NCBI RefSeq assembly: GCF_027580225.2
Contig: NC_073339.2
Location: 43,833,501-43,897,500, forward strand
DNA: 64,000 bases
Direction of reading: 5' to 3'
Source of the DNA: Misgurnus anguillicaudatus
Taxonomy: Eukaryota > Chordata > Actinopteri > Cypriniformes > Cobitidae
The position numbers and the translations under genes are program-made. The first letter of the stretch is position 1. Every line of letters starts with the position of its first letter. Below are positions 1 through 20,345 of the stretch, piece after piece. Under the pieces are notes generated by a model, which worked only from the letters and a program-made list of their open reading frames with translations, was not told where the DNA came from and did no database searches.

Positions 1-805
1 TAATTACCATATTTACACACCATGGTACTTTTAAGAATACTATATATTTATAATACGTATATTTGATTATTAATGATATTGTTATTATTATATTACCATA
101 ATAAAGTATCCAAAACATGGTGAGTGTCCAGAAGTACTATAGTAATACCATGATACTATATCATTATTTAAACACCATGGGACAAATTATGGTATTTTCA
201 TAATGACTGTATCCAAAACATGGTGAATGCCCAAAAAACACAGTAATGCCACGGTACTGTGTGATTACCAGATTCATACATCATAAATAATACCATAATA
301 ATAGTATTTAAAATGTGGTGAATGCAAATAAAAACACAGTAATACCATGGTACTGCATGGTTATATTAATATGCCACGGTGCTTTAAATAATACTTTGGT
401 ATTACATAATAACAGCATCCAAAACATAGTGAATGCAAGAAAACGTGGTATTGTGTGATTACCATATTCATATACCATTGTATTTTAAAGAATACTGTGG
501 TATTACCATAATAAGAATATTGAACACGTGGTGAATGCAAAAACAAAAATCATAGTAATACGGTACTATATGATTACCATATTCATACACCCTGGTACTT
601 TAAAAATACTAGGGTATTACCATAATAACAGCATCCAAAAACATAGACTACAGTAGTAATATCATGGTACCGGGGTACCCTATAGTTATCGTACTAAAAC
701 ACTATGGTACTTTAAATAATACTGTGGTATATTAGAATAATAACCATGTCCAGTTACAATGACAATGGTAAATGTCCAAATGCACCATAGTAATACCATG
801 GCAAA
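1..805. repeat. Degenerate ~110-bp tandem repeat
   Basis: The segment repeats a loose unit containing ACCATGGTACTTTAA, then AATACTGTGGTATTACC, then a stretch like ATCCAAAACATGGTGAATGC. Recognisable unit starts recur near 366, 473, 587 and 696, giving a spacing of about 107-114 bp, and the array probably continues off the left edge. Copies are diverged and carry indels, so it is an old array. It lies in what should be intron 1 of retreg2. Short fragments of similar sequence recur near 10170-10260, 33010-33060 and 61170-61230, suggesting a dispersed repeat that became tandem here. Confidence 0.7.
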
Positions 806-903
806 ACAAGTCTGACGTATAAAAACACGAGGGAATTTTTATCCGGCCCATCCATTAACCAGATAACTAACCAGTCATTAGGATTAACAGGCTAAACTCT
901 CAC

Positions 904-1136
904 CAAAAAGCGGTGTTGAGCAGGAGCGCGGCTACGCTACTATGCAGCGGCCTCTCCCACACCAGCAGCCGCTGCGCGAAGATCAGCGCGCGCTCGTACT
1001 GCGACAGCCACCCGCGCAGCCGCTCCCGCAGCCGCCTCAGCTCTGGCTCGGGCTCGTCCTCGCTGCTGACCCCGCCGCCAGGCGCGGGGAACCAGGCCTC
1101 GAGAGCCGCGCTCGCCTCCTCCTCGCTACTCGCCAT
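904..1136 (-). CDS. retreg2: retreg2 (fam134a), first coding exon, partial gene
   Basis: This is the first coding exon of reticulophagy regulator 2, an ER-membrane protein of the FAM134 family that shapes ER tubules and acts as an autophagy receptor (role from family knowledge). The exon starts at an ATG in a CpG-rich context and encodes 77 residues plus two bases. An acidic N-terminus ([15 protein letters not shown]) leads into an amphipathic segment, then [20 protein letters not shown], which matches the start of the first reticulon-homology hairpin of RETREG2. A clean donor (TTTTTG|GTGAGAG) follows at 903-902. Remaining exons should lie left of position 1. The family match is from memory; RETREG1 or RETREG3 is less likely because of the LLVWE-PLHS string and the neighbouring cnppd1 and abcb6. 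The GC-rich frames on the opposite strand are shadows. Confidence 0.85.
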
Positions 1137-1325
1137 TTTTACTGATCCACTTTTGTTTGTTGTGCGTGTTGATCACGGGGTTTGGTTAGGAGACACGCGT
1201 CACGATTTATTAGAAAAAAACAAAAACACCGACAGAGGGGATTTTACAGGCTGTTGCGGTGTCACGTGCGTACTGTTTACCGCGGGTGACATCTGCTGGC
1301 GACAACTACAACACGCGCATTAAAC
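1137..1325 (-). promoter_or_regulatory. CpG-rich 5' flank / probable promoter of retreg2
   Basis: The base composition is richer in CpG than the surrounding AT-rich DNA and continues the GC-rich character of the exon. It holds ACGCGT, a CACGTG E-box near 1262 and GGTGTCAC-type sequence. No TATA box is evident at a suitable distance from the ATG. The call is an inference from position and composition; no transcription start can be fixed from sequence alone. Confidence 0.45.
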
Positions 1326-2432
1326 AATATTTTGTGTTTTTCTTGCAATTAGAATTTAAAAATATAATTTATTTAATTAAAAAAATATAAATAAAAAAGT
1401 GAAGTAGAAATTATGTTATGGTATTTCGCATTTTGATTAGCATGATCATGTTTACTTGGCATAGAATTTAGCATACAACTACAATTTAATAATGCCATGT
1501 AACTTATTTAAATATAAATATTTAAGAATAATTCTAATATAAAAACAATTTATTACCTGAATTGACGTTTTTGTTATTTAGCATTACTTTTTAATTTTTC
1601 ACTCAGAATTTTGTATATTTAACGAAATACAGATATTTTAATAAAAAAAAAATTAACTACTCTGAATTTTTAAAAAAAAACTTTGAACTAAACACGTTTT
1701 TGTTATAAGCAAAATTATTTTATTTTATTTTATTTTGAAAAGAAATAAATTAAGCAGGTACAATAGGAATTGGCAAAAAGTCTAGAAGAATAGCAAAAGT
1801 ATGTAGTGATAAAGTAACACTAGTGTGTAAAGTAGTATGCTACTTTGTTTACATTATTTAATCACCAAAGGGTCACAAAATGTTAAAAAGATTAGGTATT
1901 TATATTTTAAGATATTGCTTCATTTATCACATTGCAAATCAACTTCAAATTCATTGCGTTGTGGGATACAGTATGGGATGCAAGCAAAAGATTGCAGTAA
2001 ATTATTTATTACAAAAAAATTATATTCTAACAATACATTTCATGGCAAAGCCCACAAAGGCAAATGAGATCAATTTGATCAAAACTCAAGCCCACGTGGC
2101 CTCGTACATACAAGAAAACAGTTGTTTTCTGTGAAAATATTGTTATTGTAAAACTTATTCAATAAGAAATGTATCATTGTTTATTGTACACACTCAACAG
2201 ACAACGTAACATAATGACAACAACATTAAGACAACATTATGTATAAAATAAAAAATTAATGCTATATTTTGCAGACATATATTTCAGTTCATTATCTTCA
2301 TTCTTGGCCACAGTCATACTTCATCTTTCAAAACCTGAAACAGAATGAGAGAATAAACCTTTTTAGTACTATGGTAATGTTATGTTTGCTTGAAAAATGA
2401 ACTAAGGTACTTTAATGGGACGTGCCATAGAG

Positions 2433-2714
2433 CAGTGGTTCCCAAACTTTTTCAGCACGTGGCCACCCTTGTGTACGGTGCATTTCTTCGCGCCCCCCTC
2501 CCAAAGAAAATTTGTGACAAAAAAATTTCAAAAACTCAACATTTTAATAAAAAAAAAACATTAAATTATACAAAAAAGTAGTGCTTTTGGTTAGTAGCCT
2601 TATTTTTTAGGTTTAATTACACAGAATTCATGATAAATTAATGTATTTCATAAAAAGTCATAAAACTGGGGCCCCCCTGGCACCATCTCGCGGCCCCCAG
2701 TTTGAAAACCACTG
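2433..2714. mobile_element. Nonautonomous hAT-type MITE with 8-bp target duplication
   Basis: The ends are CAGTGGTTCCCAAACTTT and its near complement AGTTTGAAAACCACTG, typical hAT-family termini. The element is flanked by the perfect direct repeat CCATAGAG (2425-2432 and 2715-2722), the 8-bp target duplication expected for hAT. It is 282 bp long and has no coding capacity. A second copy in the opposite orientation is at 17543-18082. Confidence 0.88.
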
Positions 2715-2811
2715 CCATAGAGTACTATAAATACTATAATACAATATATATCAAAGTATGATGCTCTGATGTATTTATTGATTTACACATGTATTATTCA
2801 ATCTAAAGCCC

Positions 2812-2817
2812 TTTATT
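2812..2817 (-). promoter_or_regulatory. Candidate polyadenylation signal of prkag3
   Basis: AATAAA reads on the minus strand about 620 bp downstream of the prkag3 stop, with a second AATAAA at 2774-2779. No AATAAA closer to the stop was noticed. This would give a 3' untranslated region of roughly 0.65 kb. The cleavage site itself is not visible. Confidence 0.45.
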
Positions 2818-3433
2818 AAAGGTGTAAATACAATATTATCACAAAAATAGGTGACTTCAAGCATAGAAACCTATTTAAAAGAGCATTTTGTAACACTAAA
2901 CTATGTTTTCAACTGCACTGGGGTTAAATGACAACAACAAAGGCACACAGGGTCACACCCCTGACCCATCTGGGTATTCTCAAACATTCAGCTATTCATA
3001 CCACAAACAAAAAGGTCACATACAAAGATAACAAACAAACAAGAACTGGATACAGTAACATTTAGTATACAGGAATTTTCATCATTTCCATTGCTTATTG
3101 CTTGTGAATACCAAGTGCAGGGGATTATTTTGGAATAATGCCTTTACATTGTGAACACCAAGTTGTATTATGGGAAGCCCACAGAAAACATGATGTCATC
3201 GGTAAATAGATGTTTTTCATATAAGAGAAAAATAAGAGGCCCCTGCATAATTCCCATGCTTTTTTAATATTTCTTTATAATTTGTCTTTTCTAAAAGGTG
3301 GAAAATATTGCATTTAATAAGCAGTAGCAATGCATAAGCTGGCAAAGTTAGTCAACATAAGCAAGCAAAGAAAAGCCTACCTGGATTATACGGTTGGTTA
3401 GATGAATGAAGAGGAGGATTATATCCTCTCAGA

Positions 3434-7415
<3,982 letters not shown>

Positions 7416-7780
7416 TTGCGTTTGTTCACTTGCTCCGGGCACTGCGCATGCGCGCTGAGTGCGCTCCGCTACGTGCTATATGACTAGAAACATTTAAATA
7501 AAGACGCACTCTTTAAACGCGAGAGGACGCGATGGACGGACCAGGCGTCGGTCAGGAGAGGACTTATTTTAGGCTATTGCTGTAGACGTCCGGTTAAAAT
7601 TGGCGTAAAGGTCTGACACGCACTGACAGCGCAAGAGCAGGAATGCCGGAGCGCGCGCAGGGTATTCCAAATATAGCGCGTGCCCTCCGCGAAATGCGCG
7701 CGACACTCCCCCGCTGCCTGTTGTACGCTGACGTTATGAAGGGTCCAAAATTAACTTTGCCAATGACTTGGTGAATTGAC
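7416..7780 (-). promoter_or_regulatory. CpG-rich 5' flank of prkag3
   Basis: Upstream of the six-residue first coding exon, composition changes sharply to CpG-rich with several GCGC and CGCG strings, in contrast to the AT-rich DNA beyond 7790. A CArG-like stretch (CCAAATATAG, near 7667) is present, of interest because gamma-3 is a muscle-biased isoform in mammals. The transcription start is not determined, so the extent of the promoter is approximate. Confidence 0.4.
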
Positions 7781-8481
7781 ACCGTTTATTTGGACAAGCG
7801 TTTAAAATATTTTATTGCGAATACAAAATAATTTGTTGGCACTGACAAACTATTCACATTTCCCACACAATTATAAGCTAATCTGGTGTTATTGTTTAAG
7901 TTCACATAATATAAAAATTGATTTTATAATTCCACATAATATCAAAGTTGATTTTAGGCTTATGACGTCACTCATTCTGAATGTAAGCTTGTCAACATAT
8001 TTCAGACTGTGTCAGATTGAATGGAAAGACGTCTGGAGTTTATCAAATAAACTGTCTCACCAATAAAGTTAAAAAAGTTACTTATAAATTGGTTCATTTA
8101 ATTTATCCAGTGAAACAAGTCTCTAAATTCTTTAGAGACACGGAGATTACTTTGAAAATTGGTAGTATAATTCATAAAACAATTATTTTATCAATGTATA
8201 TTTACTCAGTCTTTCTGGATTTATGTGTAATACTTGATATTCAAACTCACAAAATTCGGTTATCTGGTAAGGATATATTTTTATATTATAAAAGTAACTG
8301 TGTGGAGAAAGACTTATTGATCAACGTATTGATTATATATGGTAAATTTCATATACATAAATGACCAAAAGCTTTATGTTGAGACTCTTAAAAATCTCAA
8401 GAAATAAAAAAGCAAAACAATCCTATAATTTTTTTTTGAAAACTTTTATTTTTTATTCTTACTTTGATCCATTTGTAACTA
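7781..8481. other. AT-rich intergenic DNA, no gene recognised
   Basis: About 700 bp of low-GC sequence lie between the prkag3 promoter and the Tc1 insertion. A 115-codon open frame exists on the plus strand at 8017-8364, but it has no family resemblance I trust, no splice context and AT-driven composition. I see no inverted-repeat boundary here. Confidence 0.5.
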
Positions 8482-9983
8482 CAGTGAGTTACCCTGCTAT
8501 TTTGCAAGTTCTCGCACTTAGAAATCATGGAGGGGTCCGAAACCGTCATCGTAGGTGCATGTCCACTGTGAGAGACATAATCTAACAAATGTTTTATTTG
8601 TATGATACAGCTGCAAATAAGTATTTGAACACCTGTCTATCAGCTAGAATTCTGACCCTCAAAGACCTGTTAGTCTGCCTTTAAAATGTTCAACTCCACT
8701 TCATTTATTATCCTAAATTAGATGCACCTGTTTGAGGTAGTTAGCTGCATAAAGACACCTGTCCACCCCATACAATAAGTAAGAATCCAACTACTAACAT
8801 GGCCAAGACCAAAGAGCTGTCCAAAAACACTAGAGACAAAATTGTACACCTCCACAAGGCTGGAAAGTGCTACGGGGAAATTGCCAAGCAGCTTGGTGAA
8901 TAAAGGTCCACTGTTGGAGCAATCATTAGAAAATGGAAGAAGCTAAACATGACTGTCAATCTCCCTCGGACTGGGGCTCCATGCAAGATCTCACATCGTG
9001 GGGTCTCAATGATCCTAAGAAAGGTGAGAATTCAGCCCATACACGGGAGGAGCTGGTAAATGACCTGAAAGAGCTGGGACCACCGTTTACAAGGTTACTG
9101 TTGATAATACACCAAGACATCATGGTTTGAAATCATGCATGGCACGGAAGGTTCCCCTGCTTAAACCAGCACATGTCCAGGCCCGTCTTAAGTTTGCCAA
9201 TGACCATTTGGATGATCCAGAGGAGTCATGGGAGAACGTCATGTGGTCAGATGAGACCAAAATAGAGCTTTTTGGTCATAATTCCACTAAACGTGTTTGG
9301 AGTAAGAAGAATGATGAGTACCATCCCAAGAACACCATCCCTACTGTGAAGCATGGGGGTGGTAGCATCATGCTTTGGGGGTGTTTTTCTGCACTTGGGA
9401 CAGGGCGACTGCACTGTATTAAGGAGAGGATGACCGGGCCATGCATTGAAGATGGGTCGATGCTGGGTCTTCCAACATCACAATGACCCAAAGCACAGCC
9501 AGGATAACCAAGGAGTGGCTCAGTAAGAAGCATATCAAGGTTCTGGTGTGGCCTAGCCAGTCTCCAGACCTAAACCCAATAGAGAATCTTTGGAGGGAGC
9601 TCAAACTCCATGTTTCTCAGCGACAGGCCAGAAACCTGACTGATCTAGAAAAGATCTGTGTGGAGGAGTGGGCCAAAATCCCTTCTCCAGTGTGTGCAAA
9701 CCTGGTAAAAAACTACAGGAAATGTTTGACCTCTGTAATTGCAAACAATGGCTACCTTACCAAATATTAACATTGAATTTCGCAGGTGTTCAAATACTTA
9801 TTTGCAGCTGTATCATACAAATAAATAGTTAAAAAAAATCATACATTGTGATTTCTGACCTTTGTTTTAGTGTCTCTCACAGTGGACATGCACCCACGGG
9901 TGACAATTTCAAACCCCTCCACGATTTCCAAGTGGAAGAACTTGCAAAATAACTGGGTGTTCAAATACTTATTTTCCTTACTG
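8482..9983 (+). mobile_element. Tc1/mariner transposon, IR/DR type, decayed
   Basis: The element is flanked by TA dinucleotides (8480-8481 and 9984-9985), the Tc1 target site. Long terminal inverted regions of roughly 150-220 bp each contain an inner repeat: 8608-8635 and 9783-9810 are perfect 28-bp inverted matches beginning CAGCTGCAAATAAG. An outer repeat remains at the right end (about 9955-9983, GGGTGTTCAAATACTTATTT). At the left end this outer repeat has lost its core, so only CAGTGAG remains of the terminus. Internally it carries a damaged transposase at 8799-9770. The missing left outer repeat and broken gene indicate an immobile copy. Confidence 0.93.
8799..9770 (+). pseudogene. Tc1-like transposase, inactivated
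   Basis: The reading frame opens at an ATG in ACATGGCCAAGACC and begins [16 protein letters not shown], typical of fish Tc1 transposases with a paired-like helix-turn-helix ([14 protein letters not shown]). It is interrupted by an in-frame TAA after GCTTGGTGAA near 8900 and by further frameshifts; later parts are in other frames. Catalytic-core landmarks survive in pieces: [13 protein letters not shown] (first Asp) near 9240-9290, and [15 protein letters not shown] (second Asp and Glu region) near 9560-9605. The last frame closes with TAA at 9768-9770. Intact Tc1 transposases are about 340 residues; this region is about 324 codons long and cannot make a continuous protein. Confidence 0.93.
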
Positions 9984-11308
9984 TATGTTGAACATAATAA
10001 TAAGCACATTGTGATCCTCTTTATAAGTATGCAATGTTCTTGTTCTGTAATAATAAAAAAAAGCTGTGAGGTAAATAAATTGCATAATTAAAGGAGCCAT
10101 ACTTCACAAAATAAACCATGCCTTATTATGTAAGTGACCTGTTGTTGTTTTGGCATATTATTTACCATTTGTAAACCATGGAAAATCTCTGGTAACTATG
10201 GTTTTACTATAGTAAGCATGATTTTTTTTGCATTGTATGAGACCATAATTTAAAAAACAATGGTAACACTTACAAAAAGCAATGTTTTTGGAGGTTAGAT
10301 GTTATTTATTATTTTATTTTACTTTTGCAGCTATACATTGTTATTAACTCTATACAAAATTACAAAATTGGGATTGGCTGATGGACAACAGGAGCCATCA
10401 ACAAATAACAGGGATATGTACTCCAGAACAAAGTAAATCATTTAAAGGATGTGCTTTGTGTCCAACTCTTAATAAAAACATATATCTTGCGTAATGAATA
10501 TATAAGTAGCATTAAACCAAGCCAAAATTTAACTTTGTAACATAGTAACAAAAGTTTGTCAAGCAAAACCAGTATTAGTTTATAAATAAGCCCATTTGGC
10601 GATTCCAATACATCGAAATATTGAGGATTGTTACTACAAAACTCTTTAAACTGCAAAACAAAAAGTTGATCGTCGCCTCCTATGACAAATGCTTTTTTGG
10701 TATGAGGTAAGGCGTCAACCATCAGCACGTGAACCTTGATGTAAAAATTTATGAAATCTTAAGCATTTCAGCCTTCACAAATTAAATTATATATATGTAA
10801 CAATTCCTTTTAAACAAAAGCAAAACTTTAATGCAAGCTATTTTTCAGCTTGAAAATAAATGCTTTCACAGGAAGGAATTACATAACAATACAATCTTCC
10901 TGTGCAAGTCTGCTGTATATTGTGCAAACAATTCAAAGAAAACTAATAGGGGCGTATTACCTCTTTAAGCAGTGTCCCTGTTATTACCAACTCATAAAAT
11001 TACCACCTTTACCCAGATATTTTGGAGGGTTTTATGTAACCAAAAAACCAATACCATAACTAATCCATCCAAAAAAAAGAAAAAAAGAAATCATATTCAT
11101 TTGTACTGCATTAGTACTGCACCATACATCAAAAATCAAACCAACATTCGTATTATACATCTCCTTCTCCCTGACATACTTATCCCATCAAAACCCAATT
11201 TTAACCAACCTGTATGGTTGGACCACACAAAAACCATTACCATCAATCAGTGCATGTAAACTTAGCTGGTTTAATTTTGCTACAAAAAACCCCTTTGCAA
11301 CCCCTTGT
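9984..11308. other. Probable 3' untranslated region of cnppd1 and flank
   Basis: The DNA between the cnppd1 stop codon and the Tc1 insertion is AT-rich. AATAAA-like signals on the minus strand appear near 10305-10325, which would allow a 3' untranslated region of about 1 kb. A 96-codon minus-strand open frame at 10438-10728 has no recognised relatives and lies inside this presumed untranslated region, so it is not annotated as a gene. Confidence 0.4.
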
Positions 11309-16618
<5,310 letters not shown>

Positions 16619-17542
16619 TTTGGTTAAGTTTAAAAGACCGAAAGGCAGAAAAAGGCGTCGTATTGGGCGCCCTCTCTTGCCGTAACAGTTCCTGCGTTTC
16701 GTCCAATTCAGAAAGCCAGTTACGCACAGGGTTGCCAGGTCCAAGAAAAAATTCCAGCCCAATGACAACTTAAAACCCGCCCAAAAGGAATGAAAACTAG
16801 CCCAATTTTTACATTTGTCCAATCACAGTTGAAAACTGCGGGATTACAACAAAAGGCTGTAAAATAAACTCTTACATTAGTTGTAATGTACTTTCATGAG
16901 GAAAAGTTTCTTAATGCACTAAAAGTGCTCTATTTTCACACACTATTCTAAATATACAAAAAAATTTGACTTTAGTACTTAATAAGATTATCTTAAGAAC
17001 ATCTAAGTATACCTAACCGTGCCATTTTGAGACAGAATATGAACTCTGCCCTTTTAACATACTACCTTTAATTTTTTTATTTAAGTTGAAAAAATCATAC
17101 AAAGATGGGTTCACATGGTCTGTAACGTAAATATCCTCTCAGTATAGACGGTTGGAAGCACGTGATACACGTCTGGATCCGAACCTTACTTCCGGTTTTG
17201 TTTTTTTAATGCTCTGACTATTTGCTAAACTGATCTCTTGAACACATGCCTCGTCGAAAATAACAAATGTTTTGGTTTCCTATGTAATCTATGTGTTGTT
17301 TTTTTGCTTGTTATATAAATAAACTACATGTAAAGAACTTTGTTGTTATTTATTCTTAGCGGAGTTTACCGGAAGTTAAGTGCAGCCGCTTGTTTATTTT
17401 GTTACTGCTGAAACGGTCTATATACGTAACTTCTTACGTAAGGCAATTTCTTGTTTCTGACGTGATATTAAGAGCAAAACGCACCCCTCCACTCACTTCC
17501 TGATGTTGCAGCGGTCCTTGGGTTGACAGGTATTGCTTAGGG
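16619..17542. other. cnppd1 5' flank, otherwise featureless
   Basis: Just upstream of the cnppd1 start (16619-16740) there is modest CpG content with GGGCGCC and a likely TATA-less promoter. From 16750 to 17542 the sequence is AT-rich with no coding signal and no repeat boundary that I can define. Confidence 0.4.
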
Positions 17543-18082
17543 CAGGGGTTCTTAAACTGGGGTCCGGGGCCCCCAGGGGGGCCGCGAGATGGTGCCAAGG
17601 GGGCCCCAATTTTATGGCATTTTATAAAATACATTAATTTATCATGAATTCTGTGTAATTAAACCTAAAAAAATAAGGCTACTAACCAACAGCACTAATT
17701 TGTATAACTTAATGGGGCGGTTTCCCGGACAGGGATTAGACTAGTCCTAGACTTAAACACTTTTAAGAGCTCTCCAAACTGAAAACAACTTTCACTTACA
17801 GATCTTAAAATACATCAGGGCCATTTTTTTTACTTCAAGATGCACACAGGTAATGTTTTTAGTAAGGCATGTTGTTTAAAACTAGTTATATTTCCTAATT
17901 AAACTAAGGCCTAGTCCTGGATTAAGCTTATTCTGGTCCGGGAAACCGCCCCAATATGTTTTGTTTAATTAAAATGTTAAATATTAGAACAGTTTTTTGT
18001 CATAAATTTTCTTTGGGGGGGCCGCGAAGGAATGCACCGTACACAAGGGGGGCCGCACGCGGAAAAAGTTTGAGAACCACTG
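17543..18082. mobile_element. hAT-type MITE, interrupted by a second MITE
   Basis: The ends CAGGGGTTCTTAAACTGG and AGTTTGAGAACCACTG are inverted, and the target duplication GCTTAGGG is perfect (17535-17542 and 18083-18090). The sequence is the reverse complement of the element at 2433-2714 (shared GGTGCATTCCTT/CACAAGGG and CATGAATTCTGTGTAATTA strings). Its length is inflated to 540 bp by a younger insertion at 17714-17952. Confidence 0.88.
17714..17952. mobile_element. MITE with GGGGCGGTTTCCCGG ends, nested insertion
   Basis: The ends GGGGCGGTTTCCCGGACAGG and TGGTCCGGGAAACCGCCCC are near-perfect inverted repeats. Comparison with the uninterrupted copy of the host element (2433-2714) shows the insertion point and an apparent 3-bp AAT duplication. 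Other copies are at 30227-30438 (flanked by ATA) and 20860-21073. A 3-bp target duplication would fit a PIF/Harbinger-type origin, but this is not proven. Confidence 0.82.
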
Positions 18083-18561
18083 GCTTAGGGGATTAATGCA
18101 CATTAGGAAAATAAAGAACGTTCATGTTATAAGTCTACAGATAAACATTTTTGCGGCCGCGGCACATTATAAAACTAGCCCAAAAAACCGCAACCCGCGG
18201 CTCCGGAATTTTTACCCCAAGTGTTTTAAAATACCCCAATTGTGCGGGAAAACCGCAAACCTGGCAACACTGGTTACGCAAGTCAACGACTTGAACACAC
18301 ACACAGCGCACAGTACGTTCTTTTGCAGAACGGAAAGGGGCGTGGCCTGGTTGTCTAAAGCATAATAACTGTCATATTTAATTTATTTAAACTCCTGACT
18401 GTGTATTTTGGGAAGTAAAGTCACATTTTGTTTAAAATTTTTAGTGTCATAATTAAAGCATATCCAAGAATCAAAACACAACGAAAGCAGAACGCGCTGT
18501 CACGTGACAGCACCTGTTACTTATCACAGCAAACGTCAAGGAAAATGTTAAGGGATTTTAA

Positions 18562-19036
18562 AGGGGTCATATTATACGATATTTTTAAGATGTAAAGTAA
18601 GTCTTTGGTGTCCCCAGAGTGCAAATGGGACGTTTTAGCTTAAAATACCTCACAAATAATTTATTATAGCATTTTAAAATTGCCGCTTTGTAGGTGGGAT
18701 CTAAAATGTGCCGTGTGTGCTTTTAAATGCAAATGAGCTAAGGAAATGCAAACACTCATCAAATTGATGGTAATTTGATGAAAAATAAACTCAATTGTGC
18801 TGTCAATTATTTTTCTCTGCAATAAATTGCAGTGCTGTGGTTTGATAGGGCATATAAAGGGGTGGTATTATTGTAATTGGCATTGCTACCTACCTCACAA
18901 AACATTTTTTCGCATGCTTGCAGAGAATGGTTAACCAAAAAAGTTACTGGGTTATTTTTCAGGTTGTTAAAAGCACTGGGGACCCAATTATAGCACTTAC
19001 ACATGGAGAAAGTCAGATTTTCACACTATGACCCCT
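18562..19036. mobile_element. TTAA-flanked MITE, AGGGGTCATATTAT family
   Basis: The ends AGGGGTCATA and TATGACCCCT are inverted and abut TTAA on both sides (18558-18561 and 19037-19040). It is 475 bp, noncoding, and contains strings such as GTGTGCTTTTAAATGCAAATGAGCT that it shares loosely with the element at 22150-22656. Confidence 0.82.
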
Positions 19037-19380
19037 TTAAAGCTCCCGTTCTGTCTGTGATTTTGAAGCTTTGATTGTGTTTATAGTGGGCAATATAACA
19101 TGTGTTCATGTTTCACGTGTAAAAAAAACACGGTATTTTTCACACAATTTACTTATCTGTATAGCGCTGTTTTCACGGTCCTAAAAACAGGCTGATGTCT
19201 TCCTTGTTATGTGAAGTCCCTCCTTCAGAAATACGTATTGAGGTTTGATTGTGTAGTTTGTTTAGTGTGTTGTGATTCGATAGCAGCTTAGCTTAGCAGA
19301 GCCGTTTGAGCCAAAGCTGGTGACTGACGTATTCCTGTGGGCGGAGTTTAGTCAACAAACTGTTTTACTGACATCATTAA

Positions 19381-20132
19381 AGGAACACGCCCACATTTTG
19401 GGAATTTAGCTTATTCACCGTATCCCCCAGAGTTAGATAAGTCCATACATACCTCTCTCATCTCCGTGCGTGCTGTAACTCTGTCTGACGCAGCCCCCGC
19501 TAGCTTAGCTTAGCACAAAGACTGGAAGTGGGTGGCTATAGCTAGCATACTGCTCCCAATAAGTGACAAAATAACGCGATCATTTTCCTATTTATGTGTT
19601 GTGATTTGTATAGTCAAACCGTGTACAAATAACAAGGTGATATGAGACACAGCGATCTTTTAACAGTATACATACTGAGAACTATATTCTCTGAAGACGA
19701 AGCACTGCCGCATGGGCGGAGTGATCTGCTCGCAGCACACGAGAAGCCCCTGGTGAGGAGCAGAGAGTTCGGTCAGAATTGTGCAAATCACTCCGCCCAT
19801 GCGGCAGTGCTTCGTCTTCAGAGAATATAGTTCTCAGTATGTATACTGTTAAAAGATCGCTGTGTCTCATATCACCTTGTTATTTGTACACGGTTTGACT
19901 ATACAAATCACAACACATAAATAGGAAAATGATCGCGTTATTTTTTTCACTTATTGGGAGCAGTATGCTAGCTAAAGCCACCCACTTCCAGTCTATGTGC
20001 TAAGCTAAGCTAGCGGGGGCTGCGTCAGACAGAGTTACAGCACGCACGGAGATGAGAGAGGTATGTATGGACTTATCTAACTCTGGGGGATACGGTGAAT
20101 AAGCTAAATTCCCAAAATGTGGGTGTGTTCCT
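19381..20132. mobile_element. TTAA-flanked 752-bp giant palindrome MITE
   Basis: The left end AGGAACACGCCCACATTTTGG is mirrored by CCCAAAATGTGGGTGTGTTCC plus T, with TTAA on both sides (19377-19380 and 20133-20136). Arms of roughly 340 bp each are almost perfectly complementary, separated by a short centre near 19740-19790 (GCAGCACACGAGAAGCCCC). Because of the symmetry, near-identical open frames of 62 codons starting MRHSDLLTVYILRT appear on both strands; these are artefacts. A partial, more diverged relative begins at 59400. Confidence 0.9.
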
Positions 20133-20345
20133 TTAAAGCAGGAAATAGAGGGCTGTAGTCCAAACCGGCCGTTCGTTGTAGGCTTTTAAAGAGGAATTCT
20201 ATTGAAGAAAATATATCGCCTGGCAGTGAACTTTGAGCTTTATCATTTACAGGTATTATTTATATTATTATAGCAACATTTCACACTAACTAGGGTTTAA
20301 AAAATGGTATCAGGAAGAACGTGACCTTTAATACATCTTTTTTTT

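Larger units (their letters stand above)
1326..3433. other. retreg2-prkag3 interval and prkag3 3' untranslated region
   Basis: The left part (1326-2430) is AT-rich with homopolymer runs and no coding signal. A small hAT element sits at 2433-2714. The part from about 2790 to 3433 is likely the 3' untranslated region of prkag3, because two AATAAA hexamers on the minus strand (at 2774-2779 and 2812-2817) follow the stop codon and no obvious transposon interrupts it. Open frames here are short and lack splice or family support. Confidence 0.5.

Noticed and set aside
913..1323. 136-codon plus-strand frame opposite retreg2 exon 1
   Set aside because: It is a GC-rich shadow of the retreg2 exon and CpG flank; the minus-strand frame has family support and a proper donor.
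8017..8364. 115-codon plus-strand frame with SGVYQINCLTNK, faintly like the start of a GIY-YIG endonuclease
   Set aside because: Only one short string matches; the YIG half and catalytic residues are not visible, and the region is AT-rich with no splice or repeat context.
10438..10728. 96-codon minus-strand frame beginning MLMVDALPHTKKAF
   Set aside because: It lies in the likely 3' untranslated region of cnppd1, has no family resemblance I recognise, and its C-terminal half is low-complexity hydrophobic.
19642..19870. Two near-identical 62-codon frames on opposite strands
   Set aside because: They are produced by the arms of the 19381-20132 palindrome and have no coding evidence.
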